A stretch of DNA of 17,524 bases from Polynucleobacter sp. (GCA_020059445.1 JAGVCB010000180.1:1-17524), one strand, 5' to 3'; shown: positions 9,107 through 17,199, counted from the stretch's first letter. Notes: generated from the sequence alone by a model not told the origin. A program made the numbers and translations.

Positions 9107-10123
9107 TTACGATGTTTCAGCCAATGGCAAATTGATCAATAGGTTTTGTGGCTTGAACTTTAGACACTTATCAATGTCATTGGCCATCGCTAGGTAGATG
9201 GGCTTGCCAGCTATCTCTGGCAGCATGCGGCCTTTGTCAATGAAGTCTAATTTAAATAGGCACAAGACTTGTGCCAATTTTGAGTTATCCACTGTTTCGC
9301 CGTTGTAAAGGGCGTTCAAAATTTCTGTGGCGTTCACATCTAGACCAATGTGCCAAGACCACTTGGAATCTGTTATCTGACCTTGAGGAGTGATGGTCAC
9401 TTTTGTCCCGTGGAAGTGGAAGATCCACTTTTCAAGAAGTCTGCTGAGTGCTGCAGCACCATCCTGGTCATAGTTGAGTTGCAGTACAAAGTCATGCGCC
9501 TCATCACGCTCCCAGTAGTCATCGGCGTTGTCTTTGATCAAAACATCTAGATCAATGCTTCTGAGTGGTGCTGAGTTTTGTTTGAGTAATTCACCAATGC
9601 TGCCAAAGCCGCCAGTTTCTGCAAATTTTTCAACTGTGATTTGATCAGCTGACATGATGTGACCATCTTCGAGGATGGTGATTTTTTGCATTCTGAATAA
9701 AAGCTCTGCAGCTCTTGCTTCGATTGCGCTTGGATTTTCACCCAAGAGGTGTTGACAAAGTATTTGTGTCAATTGATCAACGAAGAGCGGTGGAACATCA
9801 ACGCCATCGCCTTGAAACAATCCCAAGTAAAAATTCTCTAATGTGGGTGCTTGAACCAATTTGTCTCTGAAGCGCAACCAGATTTCGTAGTTGACCTGGA
9901 TATCAGGATCTTGCATCTTTTTAATTTCAGCAGGATCGATTGTTGCTCTTGGATTGTCTGTGAGTAACTGGTGAATTTTTTGTTCTTGCGCGCAAGACTC
10001 TGGAATGAGAGCAAGTTCTGGTCTTCTTAAATAAGATCTTAAAAAATCATCAGTGATGATCAGTTGTCGATCTTGATTGACAGATAAAAACTGGTAATTG
10101 CTGTTAGGCCAAAATTTGCGCAT
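9107..10123 (-). CDS. DUF6352-type protein of unknown function
   Basis: This 338-residue protein has no membrane segments and no catalytic motif that I recognise. The N-terminus (MRKFWPNSNY, then a segment with LITDDFLRSYLRRPEL about 20-40 and IPESC) matches my recollection of the DUF6352 family of betaproteobacteria. That family is usually found near DUF4212 and sodium:solute symporter genes; this assignment is from memory. The rest is mixed helix with clusters of acidic and aromatic residues (for example DDYWERDEAHDFV about 195-215), suggesting a soluble cytoplasmic protein. The ATG at 10123 is the natural start for the conserved N-terminus. It lies 100 bases after the DUF4212 gene in the same orientation, probably in the same transcript. 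No function should be assumed. Confidence 0.75.
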   Translation of the reverse strand: MRKFWPNSNYQFLSVNQDRQLIITDDFLRSYLRRPELALIPESCAQEQKIHQLLTDNPRATIDPAEIKKMQDPDIQVNYEIWLRFRDKLVQAPTLENFYLGLFQGDGVDVPPLFVDQLTQILCQHLLGENPSAIEARAAELLFRMQKITILEDGHIMSADQITVEKFAETGGFGSIGELLKQNSAPLRSIDLDVLIKDNADDYWERDEAHDFVLQLNYDQDGAAALSRLLEKWIFHFHGTKVTITPQGQITDSKWSWHIGLDVNATEILNALYNGETVDNSKLAQVLCLFKLDFIDKGRMLPEIAGKPIYLAMANDIDKCLKFKPQNLLINLPLAETS

Positions 10124-10223
10124 GATGTCTCGTTAGAATATTTTTGCTATTGTGCAATGAAAATGAAATTGGTCTCATAGACCGCTTCATTTTTAGGGTT
10201 AATGACAGATTTATTTTTTGACT

Positions 10224-10448
10224 TTATGACTTTCTTTTCTTTTCGTATTGATGCATCTTGTGGGCATATATCCAGGCGATGGCCAAATAAATCAAGAGTG
10301 ATCCTTGTGCGCCCCACCAGTAAGTGAAGTTCCAGCCGAAGAAAGTAAATCTCAATGGCTCTGGAGCAAGACCGACTAATAGGGTTGTCAAAAACCAAAT
10401 ACTCAATAGGATGGCAATCAAGCGTTTATTTTTAGACCATGTTTTCAT
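10224..10448 (-). CDS. DUF4212 protein (small subunit of a sodium/solute symporter), without its large subunit
   Basis: This is a 74-residue membrane protein with two hydrophobic helices (about 10-27 and 43-63) and a basic, cytoplasm-like tail (HKMHQYEKKRKS). LLSIWFLTTLL in helix 1 and the FTYWWGAQGSLLIY segment at 41-54 are typical of DUF4212. That family normally accompanies a VC_2705-type sodium:solute symporter as its small subunit. The ATG at 10448-10446 was chosen over a start 11 codons earlier because it overlaps the sensor-kinase stop as ATGA and begins MKTW, like known members. The partner symporter gene, normally immediately downstream, is absent; the next gene is the DUF6352 gene. 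The small protein may work with a transporter encoded elsewhere, have acquired another role, or be a relic. The frame is intact, which argues for function. Confidence 0.85.
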   Translation of the reverse strand: MKTWSKNKRLIAILLSIWFLTTLLVGLAPEPLRFTFFGWNFTYWWGAQGSLLIYLAIAWIYAHKMHQYEKKRKS

Positions 10449-11935
10449 GGTGTGCCCACAGGAAGATAAACACGCATACATGTACCGTATTTGAGCGGAG
10501 ATTCTTGGTAGATGTTTTCCAGAATCTCTAGTTTGCCGCCATGCTGAGTGGCGATCTCTTTCACGATGGCTAAACCCAAACCACTGCCCTCAATGTCGCT
10601 TCCAAGAACTCGGTAGAAGCGCTCTAAAACTCGTTGTCTTTCTTCGGGTGGAATGCCTGGTCCGGTATCTTTTACTTCAACAATCAGTAGACCTGGTTGG
10701 TTGGCGTGCCTCACATCAACGGTCACGGTGCCATTGGGTGGGGTGTATTTGATGGCGTTATCGAGCAAGTTATTGAACAGCTCTTTCAGCATCACTGGAT
10801 TGCCATACATTTTGTAGGATTGTTGATTGGATTGATAACCCAAATCAATGTTCTTTTCCCAGGCAGCAGATAACCAATTTTTAGTTGCATCAGCAGCTGA
10901 TTGCGATAAATCAATCAAAATCTTCTCGCTGAGCTTGTTGGTGTTTTCCATTCTGGCCAGCGAGAGTAATTGTTGAACTAAGCGAGTGGCTCGCGTCGAG
11001 CTATCAGCGATTTGTTCTAAAGATCGTTGTAGCTCTTCAGGACTATTTTCTCTTTGAGCTAATTCTGCCTGCATGCGCAGACCTGCCAGCGGTGTTTTTA
11101 ATTGATGAGCAGCATCAGCAATGAATCGTTTCTGTGATTGAACAGAATCTTCAAGCTGATACAAAACGTCATTGAAACTAGAAATCAAGGGCATGATTTC
11201 TTGTGGAGCGGCACGCTCTTCAATCGGGCTTGTGTCATCCACCAAGCGGTTTCTGATTCTGTTTTGTAGGGCATTCAGTGGAGCAAGACCTCTACTTAAA
11301 CCAAACCAAACCAAAACTACCACAATCGGTAAAATAATGAATTGCGGCAAAATCACACCTTTGATGATTTCATTGGCAAGCTGCGATCGTTTTTCTAAAG
11401 TCTCAGCAACTTGGACCATCACAGAGCTTGGACCGGTCGACGTTGAGAGTATGACCAAGGTTGCGGCAATCCGCACTTCATTACCAGCAATTCGGCTGTC
11501 ACGGTAAGTGATGGTGCCCACCTGTATTGGATCGTCATCAGCTGGTAAAGATAAATCTTTATCGCCCGCAATTAATTCTCCACGCGGGCCAATGACTTGA
11601 AAATAAATTGTATCGTTTTCATCAGCGCGCAGAATTTGTCGGGCTGACATTGGCAAAGTCAGTGATATCTCATCATCGACTGCTTTGATTTGTTGAGAGA
11701 TGGCTTGAACACTGTTTTCAAGACTACGATCAAATGGAGCAGTTGCAATTGATTGCGCAACCAAATAGGTCACAGCAATACTCATAGGCCATAACAATAA
11801 AAGCGGTGCCAACATCCAATCTAAGATTTCTCCAAACAGTGACCTTGGACCTTTGTTGGCATGCTTTAAGCCATAAGACTCCGGCGGTAAGAGTCGTTGA
11901 AGTTCCGCATCAATGGCGGGGCGGACATCAGCCAT
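10445..11935 (-). CDS. Two-component sensor histidine kinase, TctE-like
   Basis: This 496-residue inner-membrane sensor kinase has a cytoplasmic N-terminal stretch of about 40 residues, transmembrane helix 1 (about 41-62), a periplasmic 2CSK_N-type sensor region (about 63-193), helix 2 (about 194-214) and a HAMP-like linker. The HisKA domain carries the phospho-accepting H277 in FIADAAHQLKTPLAGLRMQ. The HATPase domain has an N box (ELFNNLLDNAIKYTP, 385-399), a G1 box (DTGPGIPP, 423-430) and a G2 box (GSGLGLAIVKE, 450-460). All motifs needed for kinase activity are present. Relatives such as TctE control organic-acid uptake, but the ligand here is unknown. It starts eight bases after the response-regulator gene and ends overlapping the DUF4212 gene as ATGA, suggesting coupled expression of kinase and small membrane protein. 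Confidence 0.93.
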   Translation of the reverse strand: MADVRPAIDAELQRLLPPESYGLKHANKGPRSLFGEILDWMLAPLLLLWPMSIAVTYLVAQSIATAPFDRSLENSVQAISQQIKAVDDEISLTLPMSARQILRADENDTIYFQVIGPRGELIAGDKDLSLPADDDPIQVGTITYRDSRIAGNEVRIAATLVILSTSTGPSSVMVQVAETLEKRSQLANEIIKGVILPQFIILPIVVVLVWFGLSRGLAPLNALQNRIRNRLVDDTSPIEERAAPQEIMPLISSFNDVLYQLEDSVQSQKRFIADAAHQLKTPLAGLRMQAELAQRENSPEELQRSLEQIADSSTRATRLVQQLLSLARMENTNKLSEKILIDLSQSAADATKNWLSAAWEKNIDLGYQSNQQSYKMYGNPVMLKELFNNLLDNAIKYTPPNGTVTVDVRHANQPGLLIVEVKDTGPGIPPEERQRVLERFYRVLGSDIEGSGLGLAIVKEIATQHGGKLEILENIYQESPLKYGTCMRVYLPVGTP

Positions 11936-11943
11936 CTTAAATA

Positions 11944-12645
11944 TTAAGTTTCAGATACTTTTGGAGCTTCAGGGGGTGTTTGAAATTTTTCTAAGCAGTA
12001 ACCTAGGCCCCTGATTGTTGCAATACGAATGCCGCCAATTTCAATTTTCTTGCGAAGGCGATGCACGTAGACTTCGATGGCGTTGTTACTGACTTCTTCA
12101 CCCCACTCGCACAAATGATCAACCAATTGATCTTTAGACACGAGACGACCCACTCTTTTTAACAACACCTCTAGAAGTCCTAACTCTCTTGCAGATAGTT
12201 CGAGCATTTTTTCATCGATATAGGCCACGCGACCCACTTGGTCGAACTGTAATGGACCGTGTTTCACAACTGTTGGTCCGCCACCTGTGCCTCGACGCGT
12301 TAAAGCTCGCACACGGGCTTCTAGTTCGGACAAGGCAAAGGGCTTGGCCATGTAATCATCGGCACCCGCGTCCAAACCTCTGACGCGTTCTTCGGTGGAG
12401 TCAGCAGCGGTCAATATAAGCACAGGGAGCATGGAGTTTCTAGAGCGCAGGCGCTTGAGTACCTCAAGACCAGTCATTTTGGGCAGGCCCAAATCCAGGA
12501 TCAGTAAGTCAAAAGCTTGGGCGGAGAGGGCCAGGTCGGCAGATTGCCCATCTTTAACGTGGTCAACAGCATAACCAGACTGTCTCAAGGACCTGGTCAA
12601 TCCATCGGCTAATACGCTATCGTCTTCTGCAATCAGTATTCTCAT
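11944..12645 (-). CDS. OmpR/PhoB-family response regulator
   Basis: This 233-residue DNA-binding response regulator is the likely partner of the sensor kinase encoded next to it. The receiver domain (1-115) has the acidic pair D8/D9, phospho-acceptor D51 in LLILDLGLPKMTG, T79 and K101 (MAKPFALSELEARVRAL). A glycine-rich linker (GTGGG, 119-123) leads to an OmpR/PhoB winged-helix domain (about 125-220) with SARELGLLEVLL and the recognition-helix segment NNAIEVYVHRLRKKI. It resembles the QseB/TctD group. The open frame extends three codons upstream to a TTG, but the ATG at 12645 gives the standard MRILIAEDD start. It is transcribed divergently from recA and is likely to control the downstream transporter-associated genes and itself; targets are inference. 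Confidence 0.94.
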   Translation of the reverse strand: MRILIAEDDSVLADGLTRSLRQSGYAVDHVKDGQSADLALSAQAFDLLILDLGLPKMTGLEVLKRLRSRNSMLPVLILTAADSTEERVRGLDAGADDYMAKPFALSELEARVRALTRRGTGGGPTVVKHGPLQFDQVGRVAYIDEKMLELSARELGLLEVLLKRVGRLVSKDQLVDHLCEWGEEVSNNAIEVYVHRLRKKIEIGGIRIATIRGLGYCLEKFQTPPEAPKVSET

Positions 12646-12704
12646 ACAGCCCAATCAGCAAAATCTTGCTCGTTTATAAGTATTGTCTGACATTAGGCAG
12701 CAAT

Positions 12705-12734
12705 AAACTAGTTTCTAGTGCATATTCTAGCTAG
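12705..12734. promoter_or_regulatory. CTAG-rich dyad in the response regulator/recA divergent region
   Basis: Four CTAG tetramers occur within 27 bases. They include the inverted repeat ACTAG-TTT-CTAGT (12707-12719), the palindrome AAACTAGTTT (12705-12714) and the adjacent CTAGCTAG (12727-12734). The cluster lies about 60-90 bases upstream of the response-regulator start and just upstream of the recA -35 region. It could be an operator, for example for autoregulation by the response regulator, but no protein can be assigned from sequence. Confidence 0.3.
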
Positions 12735-12749
12735 GTATTAAAAAAATCC

Positions 12750-12778
12750 TTGCATAGAGTACTGTTTTTATATACAGT
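12750..12778 (+). promoter_or_regulatory. recA promoter (predicted)
   Basis: A -35 element TTGCAT (12750-12755, four of six consensus positions) is followed after 17 bases by the -10 element TACAGT (12773-12778, four of six). This predicts a start of transcription near 12785 and a leader of about 50 bases. The LexA box occupies the spacer and the -10 hexamer, the arrangement expected for an SOS-repressed promoter. Confidence 0.6.
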
Positions 12779-12779
12779 A
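12760..12779 (+). promoter_or_regulatory. LexA (SOS) box of recA
   Basis: The sequence TACTGT, eight bases (TTTTATAT), ACAGTA is a perfect match to the CTGT-N8-ACAG LexA operator of gamma- and betaproteobacteria, with symmetric flanking TA. It lies 58 bases before the recA ATG and covers the predicted promoter, so LexA binding would block transcription until DNA damage triggers LexA cleavage. A further TACTGTA half-site follows at 12782-12788. Confidence 0.92.
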
Positions 12780-12837
12780 ATTACTGTAAATTGATCATGT
12801 GTAGACAAAATACACCTAATTTTAGATAAGGACGACC

Positions 12838-13920
12838 ATGGAAGACCAAAAAAAGAAATCTGGATCAGGCCCCGCTGATATTGAGGGAATGAGCTCTGAT
12901 AAGCAAAAGGCCCTCAATGCAGCACTTGCTCAGATTGAAAAACAGTTTGGTAAGGGCTCCATCATGCGTCTTGGTGACAGTGATATTGGCCAAGATATCC
13001 AAGTTGTATCAACAGGCTCTTTAGGTTTAGATATTGCCTTGGGCGTTGGTGGCTTGGCTAGAGGTCGTGTGATTGAGATTTACGGCCCAGAGTCTTCAGG
13101 TAAAACAACTTTAACCTTGCACGCAGTGGCAGAAATGCAAAAGTTAGGTGGTACATGTGCGTTCATTGATGCTGAGCATGCATTGGATGTGCAGTACGCC
13201 GCTAAATTGGGTGTGGATGTCAATAACTTATTAATTTCTCAACCGGACACTGGTGAGCAAGCATTAGAAATCGCTGATGCCTTGGTTCGTTCAGGTTCGA
13301 TTGATTTAATCGTGATTGACTCAGTGGCTGCCTTGGTACCTCGTGCAGAAATTGAAGGCGACATGGGTGATTCTTTGCCTGGTTTGCAAGCTCGTTTGAT
13401 GAGTCAGGCTTTGCGCAAACTAACAGGAACGATCAAACGCACAAATTCAATGGTGATCTTCATTAACCAAATTCGTATGAAGATTGGTGTGATGTTTGGT
13501 TCACCTGAAACAACCACAGGCGGTAATGCTTTGAAGTTTTATGCCTCTATGCGTTTAGATATTCGCCGTATTGGTAGCATTAAAAAGGGCGATGACATTG
13601 TTGGTAATGAAACACGTGTAAAGGTTGTGAAAAACAAAGTATCTCCACCATTCCGAGAGGCTATCTTTGACATCATGTATGGAGAAGGTATTTCTAGACA
13701 GGGTGAAATCATTGACCTAGGTGTTGAATGCGATATCGTTGAGAAGTCAGGTGCTTGGTACAGCTATAACGGTGAGCGTGTAGGACAGGGTAAAGACAAC
13801 GCACGCGAGTTCTTAAAAGAGAATCCTGAGATTGCTAAAGAAATTGAAGCAAGGGTTCGTGAAAAATTAGGCGTTAACACTGGTAGTGTGATCAGCCCTA
13901 AAGAAGAAGCGGATGCCTAA
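12838..13920 (+). CDS. recA: Recombinase RecA
   Basis: RecA forms ATP-dependent filaments on single-stranded DNA for homologous recombination and acts as coprotease for LexA self-cleavage. The product is 360 residues (E. coli RecA is about 352). It has an N-terminal extension of about 17 residues before the oligomerisation helix, a Walker A motif GPESSGKTT at 83-91, the catalytic glutamate E113 in DAEHALD, and Walker B LIVID at 157-161. Loop L1 is around 174-182 (GDMGDSLPG), and loop L2 around 211-226 includes [14 protein letters not shown]. The C-terminus is acidic (KEEADA), as in other RecA proteins. The ATG at 12838 is preceded by a good Shine-Dalgarno AAGGA (12828-12832). The 3' end overlaps recX by eight bases. 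SOS control is visible in the upstream LexA box. Confidence 0.99.
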   Translation: MEDQKKKSGSGPADIEGMSSDKQKALNAALAQIEKQFGKGSIMRLGDSDIGQDIQVVSTGSLGLDIALGVGGLARGRVIEIYGPESSGKTTLTLHAVAEMQKLGGTCAFIDAEHALDVQYAAKLGVDVNNLLISQPDTGEQALEIADALVRSGSIDLIVIDSVAALVPRAEIEGDMGDSLPGLQARLMSQALRKLTGTIKRTNSMVIFINQIRMKIGVMFGSPETTTGGNALKFYASMRLDIRRIGSIKKGDDIVGNETRVKVVKNKVSPPFREAIFDIMYGEGISRQGEIIDLGVECDIVEKSGAWYSYNGERVGQGKDNAREFLKENPEIAKEIEARVREKLGVNTGSVISPKEEADA

Positions 13921-14386
13921 ACAGCAAGCCCCAAGTTTGATGGGGCGAGCTCTTCGGTATTTATCAAGAAGAGAGCATAGTCGCCAAGAGCTTCGCAAGA
14001 AGCTCTTGCCTTATGCAGAATCTGATATTGAGTTGGATGAACTCATGACAAAGCTTGAGGTGCAGTCTTGGTTATCGGACGAGCGTTTTGCTGAGAGCTT
14101 GGTTCGTCGCAAATCTGAACGCTATGGCAGCTTGAAAATCGTTGAGGAATTAAAGCAGCAAGGCATTGAGGGCGACTCGTTATTCGAAATCAAAGAGCGA
14201 CTCAAAGTTTCTGATGCGATGAGAGCCTGGGAGCTGTGGCAAAGAAAATTTGATTCAACGGTCACCAAAGACCCAAAAGAAAAATCCAAGCAAATGCGTT
14301 ACTTGGTATCCAAAGGTTTTCCTTTGAGCGTGGTGACGAAGATTGTTACGGGGCGATTCTCACCATCTGAGGAAGAATCGCAATAA
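13913..14386 (+). CDS. recX: Regulatory protein RecX
   Basis: RecX binds RecA filaments and limits their extension and ATPase activity. The 157-residue protein has the usual size and make-up: basic, all helical, built from tandem three-helix repeats. The first shows the family pattern [19 protein letters not shown] (about 13-31), the second [20 protein letters not shown] (about 53-72) and the third is near 125-147. The ATG at 13913 lies inside the last codons of recA (ATGCCTAA overlap), so recX is translationally coupled to recA and shares its SOS promoter. No separate promoter is obvious. Confidence 0.95.
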   Translation: MPKQQAPSLMGRALRYLSRREHSRQELRKKLLPYAESDIELDELMTKLEVQSWLSDERFAESLVRRKSERYGSLKIVEELKQQGIEGDSLFEIKERLKVSDAMRAWELWQRKFDSTVTKDPKEKSKQMRYLVSKGFPLSVVTKIVTGRFSPSEEESQ

Positions 14387-14410
14387 TTTAAGCTGGTGTA
14401 GACTTTGTTG

Positions 14411-14989
14411 ATGAGCTCACCTTCTACATCCAATCGCACCCTGATACACACCAGAGAGATCAAGACTCAAGCATTTCGTCGTGAGGACGGTTTGTGGGAT
14501 GTTGAAGCCACCTTGCTTGATGTCAAAGATAAAGACTTTCATTTGGCCTCAGGCGTTAAGCCCAAGGGGCAGGCGATTCATCGCATGGTTTTGACTGTCA
14601 CGATTGATACAAAATTCAATATTGTTGATGCTCATGCGAAAACACACGATGCGCCATACGATGAGCATTGCAAAACCATCGAACCTGACTATAAAAAACT
14701 CATTGGTCTAAATTTAGTGAATGGCTTTCGTGGTGCTGTGAAAGAGCGTTTGAGTGGCATTTCTGGTTGTTCTCACATGACAGAGCTTTGTTCTGTATTG
14801 CCCACTGTGGCAATTCAGGCGTTTGCAGGAGAAGTATTCAAGGTTGTGGATGAGGGATCTGGAACCATGCCGTTTCAGCTCAATCGATGCCATGCCCTAA
14901 GAACCGACGGTGAAACAGTCAAAAGGTATCACCGGGCTTGGTTTGGAGCCCCATTAACACCTGTGGATATGTCAAAAAAAGAGTCTTGA
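14411..14989 (+). CDS. DUF2889 domain-containing protein
   Basis: This is a 192-residue protein of unknown function from a family often found beside recA-recX in Burkholderiales. It is soluble, with no signal peptide or membrane helix. A conserved block carries C87 (EHCKTIEPDY), then LIGLNLVNGF, then GCSHMTEL with C120, H122 and E125; a later RCHALRTDG carries C160 and H161. This set of Cys/His/Glu residues would suit a metal or cofactor site, which is inference. The frame opens with two TTG codons at 14405 and 14408, but the ATG at 14411 is the more likely start, 24 bases after recX. It may be transcribed with recA-recX, yet nothing in the sequence ties it to DNA repair. No terminator is evident between it and sucC. 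Confidence 0.9.
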   Translation: MSSPSTSNRTLIHTREIKTQAFRREDGLWDVEATLLDVKDKDFHLASGVKPKGQAIHRMVLTVTIDTKFNIVDAHAKTHDAPYDEHCKTIEPDYKKLIGLNLVNGFRGAVKERLSGISGCSHMTELCSVLPTVAIQAFAGEVFKVVDEGSGTMPFQLNRCHALRTDGETVKRYHRAWFGAPLTPVDMSKKES

Positions 14990-15096
14990 TCCCTGAAAAA
15001 GCGATAATAGTGAGATTACTTAGTAAAAATAGTAAATAGACAGAGTTAAGTAAGCTAAAAACATTAATATTTCGAACTATTCAATAGGGAGCCTTA
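14990..15096 (+). promoter_or_regulatory. A+T-rich leader and probable promoter region of sucCD
   Basis: This 107-base gap is strongly A+T-rich and includes two near-repeats of AGTAAA (from about 15022). -10-like hexamers are GATAAT (15003-15008) and TAATAT (15065-15070), but neither has a convincing -35 partner. A good Shine-Dalgarno AGGGAG (15086-15091) precedes the sucC ATG. No hairpin terminator for the upstream genes is seen, so read-through from recA-recX-DUF2889 is possible. Confidence 0.4.
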
Positions 15097-16257
15097 ATGA
15101 AGATCCACGAGTACCAAGGCAAGGAAATCTTGCGCCAGTTCAACGTTCCAGTGCCAAATGGCATTTCAGCTCTAAGCGTTGATGAAGCTGTTGAGGCAGC
15201 TAAAAAACTGGGTGGCCCTGTTTGGGTTGTGAAAGCCCAAATTCATGCAGGTGGCCGCGGTAAAGGTGGTGGCGTTAAGGTTGCTAAAAGTCTTGATGAA
15301 GTGAAAACTTATGCAACTCAAATTTTAGGTATGCAGTTAAAGACTCACCAAACAGGTCCGGAAGGTCAAAAAGTTCGCCGTTTATTGGTTGAAGACGGTG
15401 CAGATATCAAAAAAGAATATTACGTAGGTATCTTGACTGATCGTGGCACACAATCAGTGGTAGTAATGGCGTCTAGCGAAGGCGGCATGGATATCGAAGA
15501 AGTTGCAGAGAAAACTCCTGAAAAAATCATCAAAGCTTTTGTGAACCCTTTGATTGGTTTAACGGATGCTGATGCAACTAAATTGGCGCAAGGTATTGGT
15601 GTGCCAGAGGCATCACAAGCAATGGCAAAGGAAGCTTTGCAAAACTTGTACAAAGTCTATATGGACACAGATGCATCATTGGTTGAAATCAATCCATTGA
15701 TTCTGGAAGGCAACGGCAAGATCAAGGCTTTGGACGCTAAGTTCAACTTTGATTCAAATGCTTTATTCCGTCACCCAGAAATTGTTGCTTACCGCGACTT
15801 GGATGAAGAAGATCCCGCTGAAGTAGAAGCGTCTAAATTTGATTTGGCCTACATCTCACTAGACGGCAACATTGGTTGCTTGGTGAACGGTGCAGGTTTG
15901 GCGATGGCAACCATGGACACAATTAAGTTGTTTGGTGGTGAGCCAGCAAACTTCTTGGACGTTGGTGGTGGTGCAACGGCTGAAAAAGTAACCGAAGCAT
16001 TCAAGATCATGTTGAAGAACAAAGATGTGAAAGCTATTTTGGTGAACATTTTCGGCGGCATCATGAAGTGTGACGTGATCGCCGATGGCGTGATCACAGC
16101 CTGTAAAGCGGTGAACTTGAACGTGCCTTTGGTGGTTCGTATGAAGGGTACGAACGAGGATCTCGGCAAAAAGATGTTGGCTGAGTCAGGTCTACCAATC
16201 ATCAGTGCAGACACGATGGCTGAAGCAGCAACTAAAGCTGTTGCAGCGGTTAAATAA
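15097..16257 (+). CDS. sucC: Succinate--CoA ligase [ADP-forming] subunit beta
   Basis: SucC is the nucleotide- and succinate-binding beta subunit of succinyl-CoA synthetase, the substrate-level phosphorylation step of the TCA cycle. The product is 386 residues, the normal length. It begins with the ATP-grasp fold ([16 protein letters not shown]46; glycine-rich AGGRGKGGG at 51-59). Metal-binding N199 in LVEINPLI and D213 match the E. coli positions, and the C-terminal CoA-ligase domain carries [11 protein letters not shown] (264-274) and [14 protein letters not shown] (319-332). The ATG at 15097 has a Shine-Dalgarno AGGGAG. It is followed 25 bases later by sucD, an invariant partner. Confidence 0.98.
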   Translation: MKIHEYQGKEILRQFNVPVPNGISALSVDEAVEAAKKLGGPVWVVKAQIHAGGRGKGGGVKVAKSLDEVKTYATQILGMQLKTHQTGPEGQKVRRLLVEDGADIKKEYYVGILTDRGTQSVVVMASSEGGMDIEEVAEKTPEKIIKAFVNPLIGLTDADATKLAQGIGVPEASQAMAKEALQNLYKVYMDTDASLVEINPLILEGNGKIKALDAKFNFDSNALFRHPEIVAYRDLDEEDPAEVEASKFDLAYISLDGNIGCLVNGAGLAMATMDTIKLFGGEPANFLDVGGGATAEKVTEAFKIMLKNKDVKAILVNIFGGIMKCDVIADGVITACKAVNLNVPLVVRMKGTNEDLGKKMLAESGLPIISADTMAEAATKAVAAVK

Positions 16258-16282
16258 GCCACCGGCCACGAAAGGAATTTAA

Positions 16283-17176
16283 ATGTCTATTCTTATTAAC
16301 AAAAACACACGAGTCATTACTCAAGGTATCACTGGTAAAACAGGTCAGTTCCACACTGAAAAGTGTCAAGAGTACGCAAACGGCAAAGAATGCTTTGTTG
16401 CTGGCGTGAACCCTAAAAAAGCTGGTGAGAAAATTTTCAACATTCCTATTTATGCATCAGTGAAAGAAGCTGCTGCAGAAACAGGTGCAACTGTTTCAGT
16501 GATTTACGTACCACCAGCTGGTGCAGCTGCTGCAATCTGGGAAGCTGTTGAAGCAGATCTAGATTTGGCCATCTGTATCACAGAGGGTATTCCAGTCCGT
16601 GATATGTTAGAAGTTCGCAACAGAATGGCTGCCAAAGAAGCCAAAGGCGGCAAAAAGACGTTGTTGTTAGGACCAAACTGCCCAGGCTTGATCACTCCTG
16701 AAGAGATTAAGATTGGCATCATGCCTGGTCATATTCACCGCAAAGGTCGTATTGGTGTTGTGAGCCGTTCAGGTACTTTGACTTACGAAGCCGTTGCTCA
16801 GTTAACGGAAATCGGTCTTGGCCAATCTTCAGCCGTTGGTATTGGTGGTGACCCAATCAATGGTCTTAAGCACATTGATGTCATGAAGGCGTTCAATGAC
16901 GATCCAGACACTGATGCAGTGATCATGATTGGTGAAATTGGTGGTCCTGATGAAGCTGAAGCAGCTCGTTGGTGCAAAGCCAATATGAAAAAACCAGTGG
17001 TAGGTTTCATTGCTGGTGTTACTGCTCCTGCGGGTAAGCGCATGGGCCATGCTGGTGCCTTGATTTCTGGCGGTGCTGACACAGCTGATGCTAAGTTGGC
17101 CATCATGGAAGAGTGTGGCTTCACAGTGACACGTAATCCATCAGAAATGGGCAAATTACTTAAGGCATTGTTGTAA
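16283..17176 (+). CDS. sucD: Succinate--CoA ligase [ADP-forming] subunit alpha
   Basis: SucD is the CoA-binding alpha subunit of succinyl-CoA synthetase and carries the phosphohistidine intermediate. The protein is 297 residues. It has an N-terminal Rossmann CoA-binding domain ([18 protein letters not shown], 9-26), the ligase signature around [10 protein letters not shown] (130-139) and SRSGTLTYE (161-169), a conserved glutamate in GEIGG (217-221), and the active-site H256 in [13 protein letters not shown]. The ATG at 16283 is preceded by Shine-Dalgarno AAGGA (16272-16276). Transcription of sucCD ends at the strong hairpin 24 bases after the stop codon. Confidence 0.98.
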   Translation: MSILINKNTRVITQGITGKTGQFHTEKCQEYANGKECFVAGVNPKKAGEKIFNIPIYASVKEAAAETGATVSVIYVPPAGAAAAIWEAVEADLDLAICITEGIPVRDMLEVRNRMAAKEAKGGKKTLLLGPNCPGLITPEEIKIGIMPGHIHRKGRIGVVSRSGTLTYEAVAQLTEIGLGQSSAVGIGGDPINGLKHIDVMKAFNDDPDTDAVIMIGEIGGPDEAEAARWCKANMKKPVVGFIAGVTAPAGKRMGHAGALISGGADTADAKLAIMEECGFTVTRNPSEMGKLLKALL

Positions 17177-17199
17177 TATCCCTTTTACGGGTCAAAATT

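Noticed and set aside
9081..9108. Repeated GGCTCTT and GGCC/GGCT segments between the DUF6352 stop and the tRNA.
   Set aside because: The copies are in direct orientation and the possible hairpin is poor with no T-tract, so no terminator or attachment site is supported.
10171..10183. Inverted repeat GGTCT-CAT-AGACC between the DUF6352 and DUF4212 genes.
   Set aside because: It has only five base pairs and no good T-tract on the minus strand, so it does not make a convincing terminator, though it could be a small operator.
10147..10398. A minus-strand frame overlapping DUF4212 whose last codons read NPKNEAVYETNFIFIAQ, considered as a remnant tail of the lost symporter.
   Set aside because: It lies mostly over DUF4212 in another frame, and the tail does not match the C-termini of VC_2705-type symporters that I remember. 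No remnant can be claimed.
11172..11507. A 111-codon plus-strand frame inside the sensor kinase gene.
   Set aside because: It is antisense to a well-supported coding region and has no recognisable protein features.
15849..16262. A 137-codon minus-strand frame inside sucC, with similar frames inside sucD.
   Set aside because: These are shadows produced by the codon bias of sucC and sucD on the other strand; they have no ribosome sites or family resemblance.
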